The notes under the pieces: model-generated | Told to the model about the DNA's origin: nothing | Seen by the model: only the letters and a program-made list of their open reading frames with translations | Database searches by the model: none | Translations under genes and position numbers: made by a program | Assembly (NCBI RefSeq): GCF_013255915.1 | Contig: NZ_CP053896.1 | Span: 3,100,001 to 3,164,000 of the forward strand | From: Providencia rettgeri | GTDB lineage: Bacteria > Pseudomonadota > Gammaproteobacteria > Enterobacterales > Enterobacteriaceae | Length of the DNA: 64,000 nt | Direction: 5' to 3' | In this document: one piece after another, positions 1 through 9,577 of the stretch | Position numbering within the stretch: position 1 is the stretch's first letter | Layout: every line of letters starts with the position of its first letter

Positions 1-243
1 CGCATCGCCCGCTTCATTTTGTAGCCCTCCCCAACCAGCAAACTGGCCATCAACTATAATGGCCCATACGCCATAGCCATATTGCTCCCAATGCTGCTCT
101 TTTCCTATGACCCACTGACGGCAGGCCTGTTCATCGAATTGATTACTCCCTAAAGGCATATGTTCGAGTACGGCTGGATGAGTATTTAATGCGATAAGAT
201 CTGCAATACTAATTTGATTTAGCTGTAAAAACTGAATAGGCAT
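1..243 (-). CDS. GNAT-family N-acetyltransferase, N-terminal part (runs off the window)
   Basis: An 81-codon frame open from an ATG at 243 to the window edge; the rest lies upstream of base 1. The translation begins MPIQFLQLNQIS and later reads YGYGVWAIIVDGQFAGWGGL. That is the pattern of RimJ/RimL-like GNAT enzymes: an N-terminal position-ranking segment, then the beta strands that precede the acetyl-CoA site. The acetyl-CoA P-loop itself is outside the window, so substrate cannot be inferred. It lies just downstream of agp on the same strand, but a terminator separates them, so it is probably its own transcription unit. Confidence 0.7.
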   Translation of the reverse strand, partial: MPIQFLQLNQISIADLIALNTHPAVLEHMPLGSNQFDEQACRQWVIGKEQHWEQYGYGVWAIIVDGQFAGWGGLQNEAGDA

Positions 244-302
244 CGTGACTGTTTTGTCCACATAAGAGATTCATAAACCGAAAATATAATTTAGCTATCA
301 TC

Positions 303-337
303 CCAAAAAATAATGCCCCACTCAAGTTAGCGGGGCA
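303..337 (-). terminator. Rho-independent terminator of agp
   Basis: TGCCCC (314-319) pairs with GGGGCA (332-337) around a 12-nt loop. On the minus strand the stem is followed directly by a T-rich tract (complement of the A run at 305-310). It lies 15 bp past the agp stop codon. Confidence 0.8.
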
Positions 338-351
338 CTTAGGCTTTGTTA

Positions 352-1605
352 TTACTGTTCTAGGGCTGTCGCCATGACTTTTTGGAAATCCTCCCAAGAA
401 CAATAACCGCTTTTATCAATTGGACACCCTTTTAGCTCTAATGTGATATGTTTAGGAGGGGTCTGTAATGATAAATAGGTGTTATCCCTCAGCTGATCTG
501 CTGTTTGATAAACATATTCTACTTTCATAAAATCTTTATTAGCTTGCTTATCCGTCCAGCGTTGGAATACTAATTTCCCCCCAATCGGGGTATGCTCATA
601 CTGCTCTGGTAATTGATATGGCTTAAAATCCATTGCTGACATCAATGACGCAATATTCGAATCATGACCGACTAAGAATATAAATTTTGCGGTTTCTCCT
701 TTATCGACCGAAACAAAACCTTTATCGATATAATTTAGTATTGGATGTGCGACATTTTTTGCAATAATTTTTGGTGTAAATAACGTTTCTTGGTAAGCAT
801 TTTTTAACGTATTCAGTTTTTTCCATTTTTCAGGGGTATTCACAAGCCCCCAAGCGACTTCATTTGCAGGAAAACCTTCATAGTATTGAAGGTCTATTGC
901 ATCCACCGCTGAATTTGCAATTTTTAATGGACCACTGACGCCCGGTTCTTTTTCTGCTTCAATAATAAAACTGTTTTTTTGACTATTTAAATTACATAAC
1001 TTATCTGTTTTACATTTTTGAGAATCTTTAATGTTCAATACACTATCTAATTCTTCATAACCCGCAGTTAGTGATAAACCTTTAAAATATTTTTCCATCT
1101 CAGCGAGTGCCTGTTGCTTAAATTCAGGAGAGGCATTCGTAATAATTGGGTTAAAAACAGGGTCCATCTTACCAATTTCAGGCTGATGATGAATATTTAC
1201 CTTGCATCCAGGAAAGGCTCCTGCTGCAAAAAATTGGGCAGTTGCTATCGTCCTTTGTAGACTATTTGTATAAAGGTATATATCTTCGTTACTCGTTGGA
1301 CACAGTTCATCTGCAAGTAATTTATTTTGGTCTATCCATTCCCTAAAATAATGCCCCATATAGACTTCAAGTGCGCCACCTTTCGTTGTGAGATATCCAC
1401 TTTGTGCATCCCAAGCAGGCCATTTTTTATCAGTTACTTCAGTAAGAATACCGGTATTTACAATAGGTGTACGTAAATTATGGCGACTAAGGACTAAAAC
1501 TTGATCCAAAACCATATCTGCTTTGGTCTCTGTATTCGCCAATGCAGGTGCAATAGGTGTTAATAATGCCGCGGATAAACAGAGAGTTAGTAATTTATAT
1601 TTCAT
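352..1605 (-). CDS. agp: Periplasmic glucose-1-phosphatase (histidine acid phosphatase)
   Basis: Hydrolyses phosphate monoesters, typically glucose-1-phosphate, in the periplasm through a phosphohistidine intermediate. The 417-aa product has a signal peptide (residues 1-23, ending APALA|N), the catalytic RHNLRTP motif at about 41-47 (nucleophile His42) and the C-terminal proton-donor motif GHDSN at 313-317. HDSN rather than HDTN is the form found in Agp as opposed to AppA phytase. Sequence matches E. coli Agp over the whole length, including the YYEGFP, VFQRW and GCPID segments, and length is normal. Paired cysteines suggest disulphides. It is monocistronic, with its own terminator downstream. 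Confidence 0.95.
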   Translation of the reverse strand: MKYKLLTLCLSAALLTPIAPALANTETKADMVLDQVLVLSRHNLRTPIVNTGILTEVTDKKWPAWDAQSGYLTTKGGALEVYMGHYFREWIDQNKLLADELCPTSNEDIYLYTNSLQRTIATAQFFAAGAFPGCKVNIHHQPEIGKMDPVFNPIITNASPEFKQQALAEMEKYFKGLSLTAGYEELDSVLNIKDSQKCKTDKLCNLNSQKNSFIIEAEKEPGVSGPLKIANSAVDAIDLQYYEGFPANEVAWGLVNTPEKWKKLNTLKNAYQETLFTPKIIAKNVAHPILNYIDKGFVSVDKGETAKFIFLVGHDSNIASLMSAMDFKPYQLPEQYEHTPIGGKLVFQRWTDKQANKDFMKVEYVYQTADQLRDNTYLSLQTPPKHITLELKGCPIDKSGYCSWEDFQKVMATALEQ

Positions 1606-1826
1606 TAAGATACCCCTACGATTAAATCAACAAAGAAAAATACGTTTATCGCTATATAAAAAATTTGGCGAGAAAATTACGCCGTAACTTATCTAATAAT
1701 GACGAAGTTGACTTTTTTTTCTGCGATAAATATCTCAAAAACAACCTTAAAGTAAATTTAAAACCAGCGGTTGACATAAGAAAAGCAAAAGTTAATATTT
1801 TCCAGTCAATATACGGAGACAATATA

Positions 1827-2273
1827 ATGATAGTCCAAAGCGCTACACGTGCACACGATGATGATATTATTCGTGTTTGGGAGTCTTCAGTGAGGGCAAC
1901 TCACCATTTTTTAACTGAAGAAAAAATTGCTGAACTAAAAATTGCTATCAAAGATATTTATTTACCACATTTAGCTGTTTTTGTGACATTCGATAGCGCA
2001 GGCAATATGACCGGTTTTCTAGGATGCGATAAACACCGTCTTGAAATGTTATTTATTTCTCAAGAAAATAGAGGCCAAGGCACAGGGAAGAAACTTCTTC
2101 AATATGCTATTGATACCTTAGGTATTACTGAGTTGGACGTTAACGAACAAAACCCTCAAGCTATCGGGTTTTATCAGCATATGGGTTTTAAACAATATGC
2201 ACGTTCTGAATTAGATGGTGAAGGCAATCCATTCCCTATTCTGCACATGCGCCTTAATAAAGAGTCGGCATGA
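1827..2273 (+). CDS. YjaB-like GNAT acetyltransferase
   Basis: A 148-aa single-domain GNAT protein. RVWESSVRATHHFL, the acetyl-CoA loop ENRGQGTGKKLL (Q/RxxGxG/A) and DVNEQNPQAIGFYQHMGF resemble E. coli YjaB in order and spacing. The frame is open back to a TTG at 1665, but the start chosen is the ATG at 1827: it has a GGAG 8 nt upstream and the homology begins there, while the extra 54 codons read as noncoding, lysine/asparagine-rich sequence. It overlaps the next acetyltransferase gene by 4 bp (ATGA), so the two are translationally coupled. The acceptor substrate is unknown. Confidence 0.85.
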   Translation: MIVQSATRAHDDDIIRVWESSVRATHHFLTEEKIAELKIAIKDIYLPHLAVFVTFDSAGNMTGFLGCDKHRLEMLFISQENRGQGTGKKLLQYAIDTLGITELDVNEQNPQAIGFYQHMGFKQYARSELDGEGNPFPILHMRLNKESA

Positions 2274-2836
2274 AAATCACTGGATTAGAAACTGCACGTT
2301 TGCGGTTACGTGGCTGGCAAGAAGAAGATAAGCAACCACTTTACCAAATGAATAGCCACCCCGATGTCATGCGCTATTTTCCTTCAGTACTAAATGAGCA
2401 GCAAAATGCACAATTTATGGAAACCATCATAGATAAATTTGCTCAACAAGGAGGATGGGGACTATGGGCTGTTGAATTGAAATCCAACAAACAATTTATT
2501 GGGTTTATTGGTTTAAATATTCCTGCTGCTAATCTGCCCTTTTCCCCTTGTGTTGAAATTGGCTGGCGTTTACTTCCCGAGTATTGGCGTCACGGCTATG
2601 CGACTGAAGGGGCTCACGCCGCGATCAAATTTGCATTTGAACAACTAAAACTAGAAGAGCTCGTTGCGTTCACCGCAGTGGTCAATTTACCATCAGAATC
2701 CGTAATGCAAAGACTTGGAATGATAAAACACCCAAATAATTTTTATCACCCTGCACTTCCTGATGGCCATTGGTTACAAGAACATGTGCTGTATCGCATC
2801 AAGGCAAGTGACTATTTAAAATCGTCTCATCAATAA
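2270..2836 (+). CDS. RimJ/RimL-like GNAT acetyltransferase
   Basis: A 188-aa GNAT protein of the Acetyltransf_3 type. It has the ETARLRLRGWQEEDKQPLYQMNSHPDVMRYFPS opening typical of this family, IGWRLLPEYWRHGYATEGA (strand beta-4 and the acetyl-CoA P-loop) and ESVMQRLGM near the end. These enzymes acetylate N-termini or small amines; the substrate here cannot be read from sequence. It starts within the stop codon of the preceding acetyltransferase gene (ATGA), so the pair is an operon. The convergent fdnGHI operon lies beyond a shared hairpin. Confidence 0.85.
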   Translation: MKITGLETARLRLRGWQEEDKQPLYQMNSHPDVMRYFPSVLNEQQNAQFMETIIDKFAQQGGWGLWAVELKSNKQFIGFIGLNIPAANLPFSPCVEIGWRLLPEYWRHGYATEGAHAAIKFAFEQLKLEELVAFTAVVNLPSESVMQRLGMIKHPNNFYHPALPDGHWLQEHVLYRIKASDYLKSSHQ

Positions 2837-2861
2837 AAACTAAACTCTCAAAAACCCCCAC

Positions 2862-2890
2862 AAAAAAGCCATCACAATGTGATGGCTTTA
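2862..2890 (-). terminator. Terminator of fdnGHI (possibly bidirectional)
   Basis: AAAGCCATCAC (2865-2875) and GTGATGGCTTT (2879-2889) form an 11-bp stem with a 3-nt loop. On the minus strand it is followed by a T6 run (complement of the A run at 2862-2867), so it best serves fdnI; the plus-strand tail is only weakly T-rich. Confidence 0.85.
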
Positions 2891-2915
2891 AGTTATTTAG
2901 CGTCTGCTGCGTAAA

Positions 2916-3572
2916 TTATTTTTTACTTTCAGCTTCCGCTTTAGCTTCTTTCGCTTCGACATCACGGTACCAACGAGGGTGATGTTTTCTCGCCCAACGG
3001 CGGCTAACTTTCCCTTCGATCATTCCGTTGATTGAACCTTTAACCCAAAATGCCATGTACATATGAATTAAAATGGCATGGATCAAGACAATCGCAGCAA
3101 CAGCATGGATCAACAGCCCCCAACGCACCATCCACATTGGGAATAAATGTGCGAAATAAGGGCGCCAAATAATAATACCGGTGACCAAGAGCACAAAAAT
3201 CAGGCTCATGATACTCCAGAACATCATTTTTTGGCCGGCGTTATATTTACCGACATCAGCCACTTCATGTTCATTGCCCTTCAATACTTCGACAATATTT
3301 TTGATCCAAGGTAAGTCTTGCTTATCTGGAATATTGTGCTTCACAAAGCGAACAAACATAAACATCAGCACAACGAAAATGAGTACGCCAAAGAAAGGGT
3401 GTAAAATCCGCCCCATTTGTGGTGTACCAAAGGTTTCCGTCAACCATTTCAGTGTTGGGAAAAATAATGCGATCCCCGACAAAGCAACCAAGAAGAAGCT
3501 GATGACAACCGTCCAGTGACACGCGCGGTCAATAAACTTAGTCCGCACAATCATTTTGCTTTTCTTACTCAT
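2916..3572 (-). CDS. fdnI: Formate dehydrogenase N, cytochrome b556 gamma subunit
   Basis: Inner-membrane di-haem subunit that passes electrons from FdnH to menaquinone. The 218-aa product has four hydrophobic helices with the expected haem histidines (RACHW near the N-terminus, [14 protein letters not shown] and [12 protein letters not shown]). It is closer to E. coli FdnI (start [19 protein letters not shown]) than to FdoI. The ATG at 3572 is chosen because it aligns with the FdnI start; it overlaps the fdnH stop by 8 bp, and a GAGGAG lies upstream. The frame is open further to 3596 without support. Last gene of fdnGHI, followed by a strong terminator. Confidence 0.95.
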   Translation of the reverse strand: MSKKSKMIVRTKFIDRACHWTVVISFFLVALSGIALFFPTLKWLTETFGTPQMGRILHPFFGVLIFVVLMFMFVRFVKHNIPDKQDLPWIKNIVEVLKGNEHEVADVGKYNAGQKMMFWSIMSLIFVLLVTGIIIWRPYFAHLFPMWMVRWGLLIHAVAAIVLIHAILIHMYMAFWVKGSINGMIEGKVSRRWARKHHPRWYRDVEAKEAKAEAESKK

Positions 3573-4452
3573 GGTCATCTTTCTCCTCTTCATCACTCAC
3601 TTCTTTGTTCGGACCAATTCCCACATAGTGGAAAATCAACCCTGCAAAGGTCGCGATAAATCCAACGACAGAAAGTGGTTTCAAGATGCCCTGCCACAGA
3701 TTGATTGGCGTATCAATTTGTGGGTCTTTAGGCAGGCCATGATACAGTTCAGGTTTATCAGCATGGTGAAGTACATAAACAACATGCGTACCACCAACGC
3801 CTTCAGGATCATAAATTCCCGCTTGCGCATAACCCCGATTTTGCAATTTCGTTACGCGCTCTGCACCGTATTCCAACATTTCTTTTTTCGTACCGAAACG
3901 GATAGCACCCGTTGGACAGGTTTTCACACATGCTGGCTCTTGGCCTACACTCACCCTATCAACACACAAGGTACACTTGTACACTCGATTGTCTTTCGGA
4001 TTTAATCGAGGAATGTTGAATGGGCAACCTGCGATACAATAACCACAACCAATACAGTGCTCTGATTGGAAATCCACAATACCATTTGCGTACTGAATGA
4101 TTGCTCCTGCTGATGGGCAAGATTTCAAGCATCCAGGGTCGGTACAGTGCATACAGCCATCTTTACGGATCAACCATTCTAACTTACCCATTTCGGTGGT
4201 TTCGCTAAAACGCATCACCGTCCACGATTTTGCACTTAAATCCGTTGGGTTATCATAAACCCCAACACAGTGGCCAACTTCGTCACGGATATCATTCCAC
4301 TCAGAACATGCTACCTGACAAGCTTTACAGCCGATACAAGATGACACATCAATGAGCTTACAGACTTCAAGTTTATCATCACGCGCTTGTGGCGGAGGCG
4401 TAATGCTATTGGTCGCGGAACGTTTAATAATGTCTTGAGATTGCATGGACAT
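3565..4452 (-). CDS. fdnH: Formate dehydrogenase N, iron-sulfur beta subunit
   Basis: A 295-aa electron-transfer subunit that carries four [4Fe-4S] clusters between the FdnG molybdenum site and FdnI. The cysteine sets are visible: [37 protein letters not shown] and [21 protein letters not shown]. One transmembrane helix near the C-terminus (about [17 protein letters not shown]) anchors it on the periplasmic side. Start at 4452 is set by GGGAGG 5 nt upstream and by alignment of [12 protein letters not shown] with E. coli MAMETQDIIKRS. It overlaps fdnI and follows fdnG by 10 bp. Confidence 0.95.
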   Translation of the reverse strand: MSMQSQDIIKRSATNSITPPPQARDDKLEVCKLIDVSSCIGCKACQVACSEWNDIRDEVGHCVGVYDNPTDLSAKSWTVMRFSETTEMGKLEWLIRKDGCMHCTDPGCLKSCPSAGAIIQYANGIVDFQSEHCIGCGYCIAGCPFNIPRLNPKDNRVYKCTLCVDRVSVGQEPACVKTCPTGAIRFGTKKEMLEYGAERVTKLQNRGYAQAGIYDPEGVGGTHVVYVLHHADKPELYHGLPKDPQIDTPINLWQGILKPLSVVGFIATFAGLIFHYVGIGPNKEVSDEEEKDDHE

Positions 4453-4462
4453 GTTCCCTCCC

Positions 4463-7400
4463 TTACGCCTTCTCAATGTTAACTAAGAATGCCTTATACT
4501 CAGGTGTCTGAGAGTTAGCATCGCCGACAGACGGCGTTAACGTATTGGTGATAAACCCTTTTTGAGTCGCGCCTTCAAAGCCCCAGTGAATCGGTAGTCC
4601 AACAGTTTCAATTGGTTTTCCATCCACCATCAGCGTTTGTAATCGAGGAGTGACAACCGCAACTGCCTTGATAAAACCACGTTTACTACTGACTTTGACC
4701 TTATCGCCTAACGCAATTCCTTTAGCTTTAGCTAGTGTCTCGCTGATTTCAACAAATTGCTCTGGCTGAGCAATCGCGTTCAAGCGAGCATGCTTGGTCC
4801 ATGTGTGGAAATGCTCTGTTAGACGGTATGTGGTACCTACATAAGGGAAATCTTTGTGGTCGCCAAGACGTTTTTTGTCTTCATCAAAAATTCTCGCCGC
4901 TGGGTTAGAAACCACATTCGGGTGCAACGGGTTAGTGCCAAGTGGTGTTTCAAATGGCTCATAATGCTCAGGGAATGGCCCTTCTGCCATCTTATCGATA
5001 GCAAATAAACGACCTAAACCTTCTGGTTGCATGATGAATGGCCCTGTTCCCACTTCAGGTGCAGAAGCATTGAAGTCAGGGATATCATTACCGACCCATT
5101 TTTTACCATTCCACTCGATAAGCACGCGGTCTTTATTCCACGGTTTACCTTGGGTGTCACAAGAAGCACGGTTATAAATCACACGGCGGTTCAAAGGCCA
5201 TGCCCATGCCCAACCTAATGTGTTACCGATACCGGATGGGTCGCTGTTATCACGATTAGCCATCTGGTTGCCTTTCTCGGTCCAGCTACCAGTGTAAATC
5301 CAGCAAGAAGACGCCGTTGAACCATCCGCACGTAATAAGGCAAATGAGCTGAGCAGCTCGCCTTTTTTCGCTTGTAAGTTACCGTCTGCATCATAAAGAT
5401 CAACCAGTGCAACACCGTTGTTTTCTTTCGCCACTTCTTCTGATTCAGGATGGAACTGTTGTTTATAATTCCATTTCATTTGCATCAGAGGATCTTGGCC
5501 TTGCCCACCTTCTTTCTCATACAATTCCCGGATCTTATACAGAATACCGGTTAAGATTTGGCCATCGTTACGCGCTTCGCCTGGGGCATCTGCGGCTTGC
5601 CAGTGCCATTGTAACCAACGGCCTGAGTTGGCTATCGAACCATCTTCTTCTGCAAAACAAGTTGATGGTAAACGGAACACTTCGGTTTGAATCGAAGCCG
5701 TATCAACGTCATTCATCTCACCATGATTTTGCCAGAAATTCGCTGTTTCAGTGACTAATGGGTCAACGACAATCAGGTATTTCAATTTACTGAGGCAGCT
5801 AACCACTTTATTCTTATCAGGGAATGAAGCCACTGGGTTAAACCCTTGACAGATATAGCCCGTCACTTGGTCTTTGCTCATCATGTCAAAATACTTCATC
5901 ACATCATAAGCTTGGTCCCATTTAGGCAACCAATCATAACCCCATTGGTTTTCTGCTTGTGCTGAATCCCCATAGAAAGACTTCATCAAACTCACGAAGA
6001 ATTTAGGATAATTACTCCAGAAATTCACCTGATTTGGCAAGGTCGCTTTCGGTGTATTCGCAGTCAGGTAGCTATCAATGTTCTGATGTTTTTCAGAAGG
6101 TAATGTCAGGTAACCCGGTAAACTGGTTGATAGTAACCCTAAATCGGTTAAGCCTTGAATGTTCGAGTGCCCGCGTAACGCGTTCACTCCGCCGCCAGCA
6201 ACCCCCATGTTACCTAGCAGTAACTGGATCATCGCCATAGTGCGAATATTTTGTGCGCCAACAGTATGTTGTGTCCAACCTAATGCATACAGGAAAGTCC
6301 CAGCTTTATCTGCTGCACTTGTTGTTGCTAAAATTTCACAAACTTTCAAGAAATCAGCTTTTGGCGTTCCACAAATTTGCTCAACGATATCAGGCGTATA
6401 GCGTGATACGTGTTTGTGGAGTAAATTCCACACACAACGCGGATCTTGTAATGTGTCATCGCGTAATGCGTGACCATTTTCATCAAACTTATAGTTCCAG
6501 CTGGTTTTGTCATAGCTACGCTTATCAGCATCATAACCACTAAATAAGCCATCGTTAAAGTCAAAATCGTCTCTAACAATCAATGACGCATTGGTATAGT
6601 TCTTAACATACTCAGCATTGATTTTTTGGTTTTCAATCAGGTACAGCAAAACGCCCGATAAAAAGGTAATATCGGTTCCTGAACGAATTGGCACATAATG
6701 GTCAGCAACTGATGCAGTACGCGTAAAACGCGGGTCTATGACAATCAGTGTGGCATCATTATTATTTTTCGCTTCAATTGCCCAGCGGAACCCAACAGGG
6801 TGTGCTTCCGCAGCATTACCGCCCATTACGACGACAACATCGGCATTTTTGATATCAACCCAGTGGTTGGTCATCGCACCGCGACCAAATGTTGGAGCAA
6901 GACTTGCTACCGTTGGTCCGTGTCAGACACGCGCTTGGTTATCAACTGCTAGCATTCCTAGCGATCTAGCGAATTTTTGCGTCAACATTCCCGTTTCGTT
7001 ACTGGCAGCTGATGCACAAAGCATCCCTGTTGATAACCAACGGTTTACTGTTGTTCCTTCCGCATTTTTTTCAATGAAATTTGCATCGCGGTCATCTTTC
7101 ATTAAGCGTGCAATGCGTGTGAAAGCATCATCCCAACTAATGCGTTCCCATTTATCAGAGCCTGGTGCTCTATATTCAGGATAACGTAAACGATTTTCGC
7201 TTTGGATATAATCGAGTAGGCCAGCCCCTTTAGGGCATAAAGCACCACGGTTTACCGGGTGGTCTGAGTCACCTTCGACATGGAATATCGCGGACTTAGC
7301 ATTCATGGCGCCATCGCCCATGCTATATATTAGTAATCCACAACCGACAGAACAGTAAGTACAGGTATTACGCGTCTCTTTAGAACGAAGTAATTTATAT

Positions 7401-7510
7401 TCACGTACATTAGCTATTGCCATTCCAGGCATAAAACCTAACGCAGCTACAGTTGTACCTGCCATCCCGCCAGCGCAGATTTTAAAAAACTTTCTGCGAC
7501 TAACGTTCAT
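4463..7510 (-). CDS. fdnG: Formate dehydrogenase N, selenocysteine-containing catalytic alpha subunit
   Basis: Periplasm-facing bis-MGD molybdoenzyme that oxidises formate to CO2 during nitrate respiration. The gene reads through an in-frame TGA at 6923-6925, giving 1015 aa; U196 sits in [20 protein letters not shown] exactly as in E. coli FdnG. The N-terminus carries a twin-arginine signal (SRRKFFK, then a hydrophobic stretch ending MAIA), and CTYCSVGCG plus the CPKGAG segment bind the N-terminal [4Fe-4S] cluster. Length matches the family. Without recoding it would look like two genes (195 aa and 803 aa); conservation across the TGA and the hairpin after it argue against a real stop. First gene of fdnGHI. 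Confidence 0.96.
6887..6925 (-). promoter_or_regulatory. SECIS element for selenocysteine insertion in fdnG
   Basis: Directly after the UGA (6925-6923) the mRNA can fold a hairpin whose apex is AGCA-AGUCU-UGCU (about 6908-6896), framed by GG and CC. The GUCU loop motif matches the SelB-binding loops of E. coli fdhF and fdnG. Placement within about 15-30 nt of the UGA is as expected for a bacterial SECIS. Confidence 0.85.
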
Positions 7511-7674
7511 TGCTACCTCTTTATATTTTTTGTATAAATCGGTGAGAGAATAGCAGTCTAATATGATTAGATATTGCCTAAAATCAATGAAAGTGAAAAT
7601 AAAAGTTTAATTAATATTAACTGAGTAGTTAAACATCAATTAAAATTACTACCAATAGAGTACTTATTGTTAAA

Positions 7675-7688
7675 TTGATTTGGATCAA
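7675..7688 (-). promoter_or_regulatory. FNR binding site upstream of fdnG
   Basis: TTGATTTGGATCAA is a perfect match to the FNR consensus TTGAT-N4-ATCAA. Its centre is about 171 bp upstream of the fdnG start, so a class II promoter (site at -41.5) would start transcription near 7640 and give a long leader. This fits anaerobic induction as known for E. coli fdnGHI. Confidence 0.85.
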
Positions 7689-7865
7689 ATGTTACATTTT
7701 AAAAATTTAAGTTAAACATCATTTTAATTAACATTTCGTAAAAGAAAATAATGTTATTTCTTAGAAAAGAATAACCCTTAAATTTAATTTGAAATTTAAC
7801 TATGGATTTAGTAATTATTTACTGAAATCCATATAAAGAAATAATTCTGTTGTCGGCTTAAATTC

Positions 7866-7908
7866 CACGTCACTTTAAAATAAATAATTAATTTTTTAAG
7901 GTGACGTG
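7866..7908 (-). terminator. Hairpin downstream of ynfA, probable terminator
   Basis: CACGTCAC (7866-7873) pairs with GTGACGTG (7901-7908), and the flanking TTTAA/TTAAA extends the stem. It starts 14 bp past the ynfA stop on the minus strand. No clean T run follows, so intrinsic termination is likely but not certain. Confidence 0.5.
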
Positions 7909-7921
7909 ATAACACTGAATT

Positions 7922-8245
7922 CTATTTCCAACCACTAATAATGATACCGGCTCCGATCAGTACGACTAAAGCACCAACCCAGTCAGTCACGGTAAGAGAA
8001 ACACCGTCAACCACTTTTAGCCAAGCTAATGCCGTGACAATATAAATTCCACCATAAGTCGCATAAATTCGTCCGCTTGCCTCTGGGTGTAATGTGAGTA
8101 ACCAGACAAATAGCATTAAACTTAAGGCTGCCGGGATCAATAGCCAAGCCCCACCTTGCTTTTTCATCCAAAGATAAGGAAAGTAACAGCCTGCAATTTC
8201 AGCCAACGCAGTGATAAAGAACAAACCAATAATTTTTATCGACAT
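7922..8245 (-). CDS. ynfA: YnfA-family (UPF0060) small multidrug-resistance-like membrane protein
   Basis: A 107-aa protein with four predicted transmembrane helices and charged residues only in loops. The segments [23 protein letters not shown] and VVDGV match E. coli YnfA almost residue for residue. YnfA is placed in the SMR-like drug/metabolite transporter superfamily; its natural substrate is not established. It stands alone between a terminator-like hairpin and the DUF2798 gene. Confidence 0.9.
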   Translation of the reverse strand: MSIKIIGLFFITALAEIAGCYFPYLWMKKQGGAWLLIPAALSLMLFVWLLTLHPEASGRIYATYGGIYIVTALAWLKVVDGVSLTVTDWVGALVVLIGAGIIISGWK

Positions 8246-8308
8246 AGCAACCCATTCAAAATAATACCCATAAATTCACTATTATATTAGCAACTTTTAT
8301 CAACACGG

Positions 8309-8575
8309 TTATGTGGTTTTCACTAACATCAATGAAATACGCCTTGCAATTGGTAAAACAAAAAATACGGTTGGGAAAGCTATCATCCAAGAAAGCATCC
8401 ACGAGCTCAACCAAGGTGAAAACACGTCACTTGTGAAGCCCAAGGCTCTTATGGTACTAATCAGCGAAACAATTCCACTCATGACAAGGGATAAAAAGAA
8501 AGGAACAAGAAAAATCATCGCCCGAGCAGGTAACTTTGGGATACCTAAAATATAATTACGGTCTTGATGTGACAT
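8309..8575 (-). CDS. DUF2798 family small membrane protein
   Basis: 88 aa with two hydrophobic helices. The first contains MIFLVPFFLSLVMSGIVSLIST and the second WMLSWMIAFPTVFFVLPIARR, the paired P...R layout of DUF2798 proteins. The start at 8575 (MSHQDRN) has GGAG 6 nt upstream; the frame is open a further 12 codons without support. Function unknown. It sits next to ynfA on the same strand, with a near-palindrome in its upstream region. Confidence 0.8.
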   Translation of the reverse strand: MSHQDRNYILGIPKLPARAMIFLVPFFLSLVMSGIVSLISTIRALGFTSDVFSPWLSSWMLSWMIAFPTVFFVLPIARRISLMLVKTT

Positions 8576-8896
8576 AAAAGACTCCAAGGTTAACAGACAC
8601 ACAAAGCACATAACCTATGTGTGGCCAAAAGTTATATGCGTTGGCTAACGTAAACGCTTACGAGTCCTATGACCAATTCCTTCTTATTCTATAATTTGTA
8701 AGATTTTTGTCAAAATTTAACAAAATAGAAGCATTAAAAGTCCTTTTAAGAAAAGCGATAGATCAGACTCCAATATGATTAGGTTAAAAGCCTAATAAAA
8801 CTCCATCTTTTAAAACTTTTAGTTTAAATTTTAATGCCTATCTTTGTTATTATAATAAACACCTTTTCTATCACCTTATTGGCTAACAAAATCATT
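8576..8896. promoter_or_regulatory. Upstream region between the DUF2798 gene and the LysR remnant
   Basis: A 321-bp AT-rich gap between divergent genes. It holds the near-palindrome CGTAAACGCTTACG (8649-8662, centre CG, LacI-family-like shape) and a 6-bp inverted repeat ATTAGG/CCTAAT (8778-8783, 8791-8796) in front of the LysR remnant. Both are weak candidates for operators. Confidence 0.3.
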
Positions 8897-9088
8897 ATGA
8901 GAGCAACATCTGAAGAAGCCCGTGTATTTATTGAAGTGGTAGAACAAAAAAGTTTTAGTAAAGCGGCTGATAAACTTAATTTAGCAAATTTCGCGGTAAG
9001 CCGAATAGTCAAAAAACTGGAAGAATAACTGGATGTCAATTTAATTAACCGCACCACAAGGTAAATTGACCTAACTGCTGAGGAAAAT
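8897..9088 (+). pseudogene. LysR-family regulator, N-terminal remnant
   Basis: From the ATG at 8897 the translation [20 protein letters not shown]...[21 protein letters not shown] is the winged-helix DNA-binding domain of a LysR regulator. It is broken by TAA at 9026 (likely a former CAA; the next codons read LDVNLINRTTR) and again by TAA at 9062. After LTAEE the frame runs straight into an mdaB fragment. The effector-binding domain is absent, so this is a dead gene left by a deletion. Confidence 0.85.
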
Positions 9089-9512
9089 GAGGTTAAAAAA
9101 TTTCTTTAGGCAGATGCGATTATTACCAAATGTCTGGCTGGTGGATGATGATGCCTTGGATGGTAAAAAAATATATGGATGACGTTTATACCCTCCGTCA
9201 CGGTCATTTATATGCAAATGATGGCCGTACCCGCCAAAATCCAAGCAAGCAATATGGTACCGGGGGCCTACTTCATGGAAAAAGTATATGCTTTCAGTGG
9301 ATTGGAATGCCCCTATCGATGCATTTGATGAATTTGATAATTTTTTTGACGGTCGAGGTGTAGATGGAGTCTATTTTGCCTTTCATAAATCACAACAATT
9401 TCTCGGATTGAAAAAATTCCCAACCTTTATGATTAACGACGTGATCAAAGAACCTAATATTGAAAAATATATCAATGATTATAAAATACATCTCACTGAA
9501 ATTTTTAATTAA
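9089..9512 (+). pseudogene. mdaB: mdaB (NADPH:quinone oxidoreductase) C-terminal remnant
   Basis: Begins in mid-protein with EVKKFL, then TAG (9107-9109, where MdaB has Trp), then ADAII. After a frameshift it reads [17 protein letters not shown] and [21 protein letters not shown]; after a second shift near 9285 it reads [17 protein letters not shown] and [17 protein letters not shown] to the stop at 9512. All of this aligns with the second two-thirds of E. coli MdaB. The first ~50 residues are missing, replaced by LysR sequence. At least two frameshifts and one nonsense codon make it non-functional. A YgiN-like gene follows convergently; in E. coli mdaB and ygiN are neighbours. Confidence 0.9.
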
Positions 9513-9521
9513 TCCATATTC

Positions 9522-9550
9522 AAAAAGGAATACATTTGTATTCCTTTTTA
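9522..9550. terminator. Bidirectional terminator
   Basis: AAAAAGGAATAC (9522-9533) pairs with GTATTCCTTTTT (9538-9549) around a 4-nt loop; the stem itself supplies T runs on both strands. It lies between the mdaB remnant (plus) and the convergent monooxygenase-like gene (minus). Confidence 0.85.
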
Positions 9551-9577
9551 TTATTATTTAGTAATCATTAATTAACA

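Larger units (their letters stand above)
7511..7921. promoter_or_regulatory. fdnG promoter region (411-bp gap)
   Basis: AT-rich gap upstream of fdnG. It holds a perfect FNR site (7675-7688), one NarL-like heptamer TACTTAT (7661-7667, weak alone) and, at its right end, a long hairpin (7866-7908) near the end of ynfA. No open frame of note is seen. Confidence 0.6.

Noticed and set aside
1665-1826. N-terminal extension of the YjaB-like acetyltransferase from a TTG
   Set aside because: No ribosome-binding site at 1665, no homology in the extra residues, and a good GGAG-ATG at 1827.
6875-6925. Apparent stop codon splitting fdnG into two genes
   Set aside because: The TGA aligns with the known selenocysteine of FdnG and is followed by a SECIS-like hairpin; the summed length (1015 aa) is right for the family.
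7650-7667. NarL heptamer pair at the fdnG promoter
   Set aside because: Only one heptamer (TACTTAT) fits the consensus; the neighbouring TACCAAT does not, and no 7-2-7 inverted pair is present.
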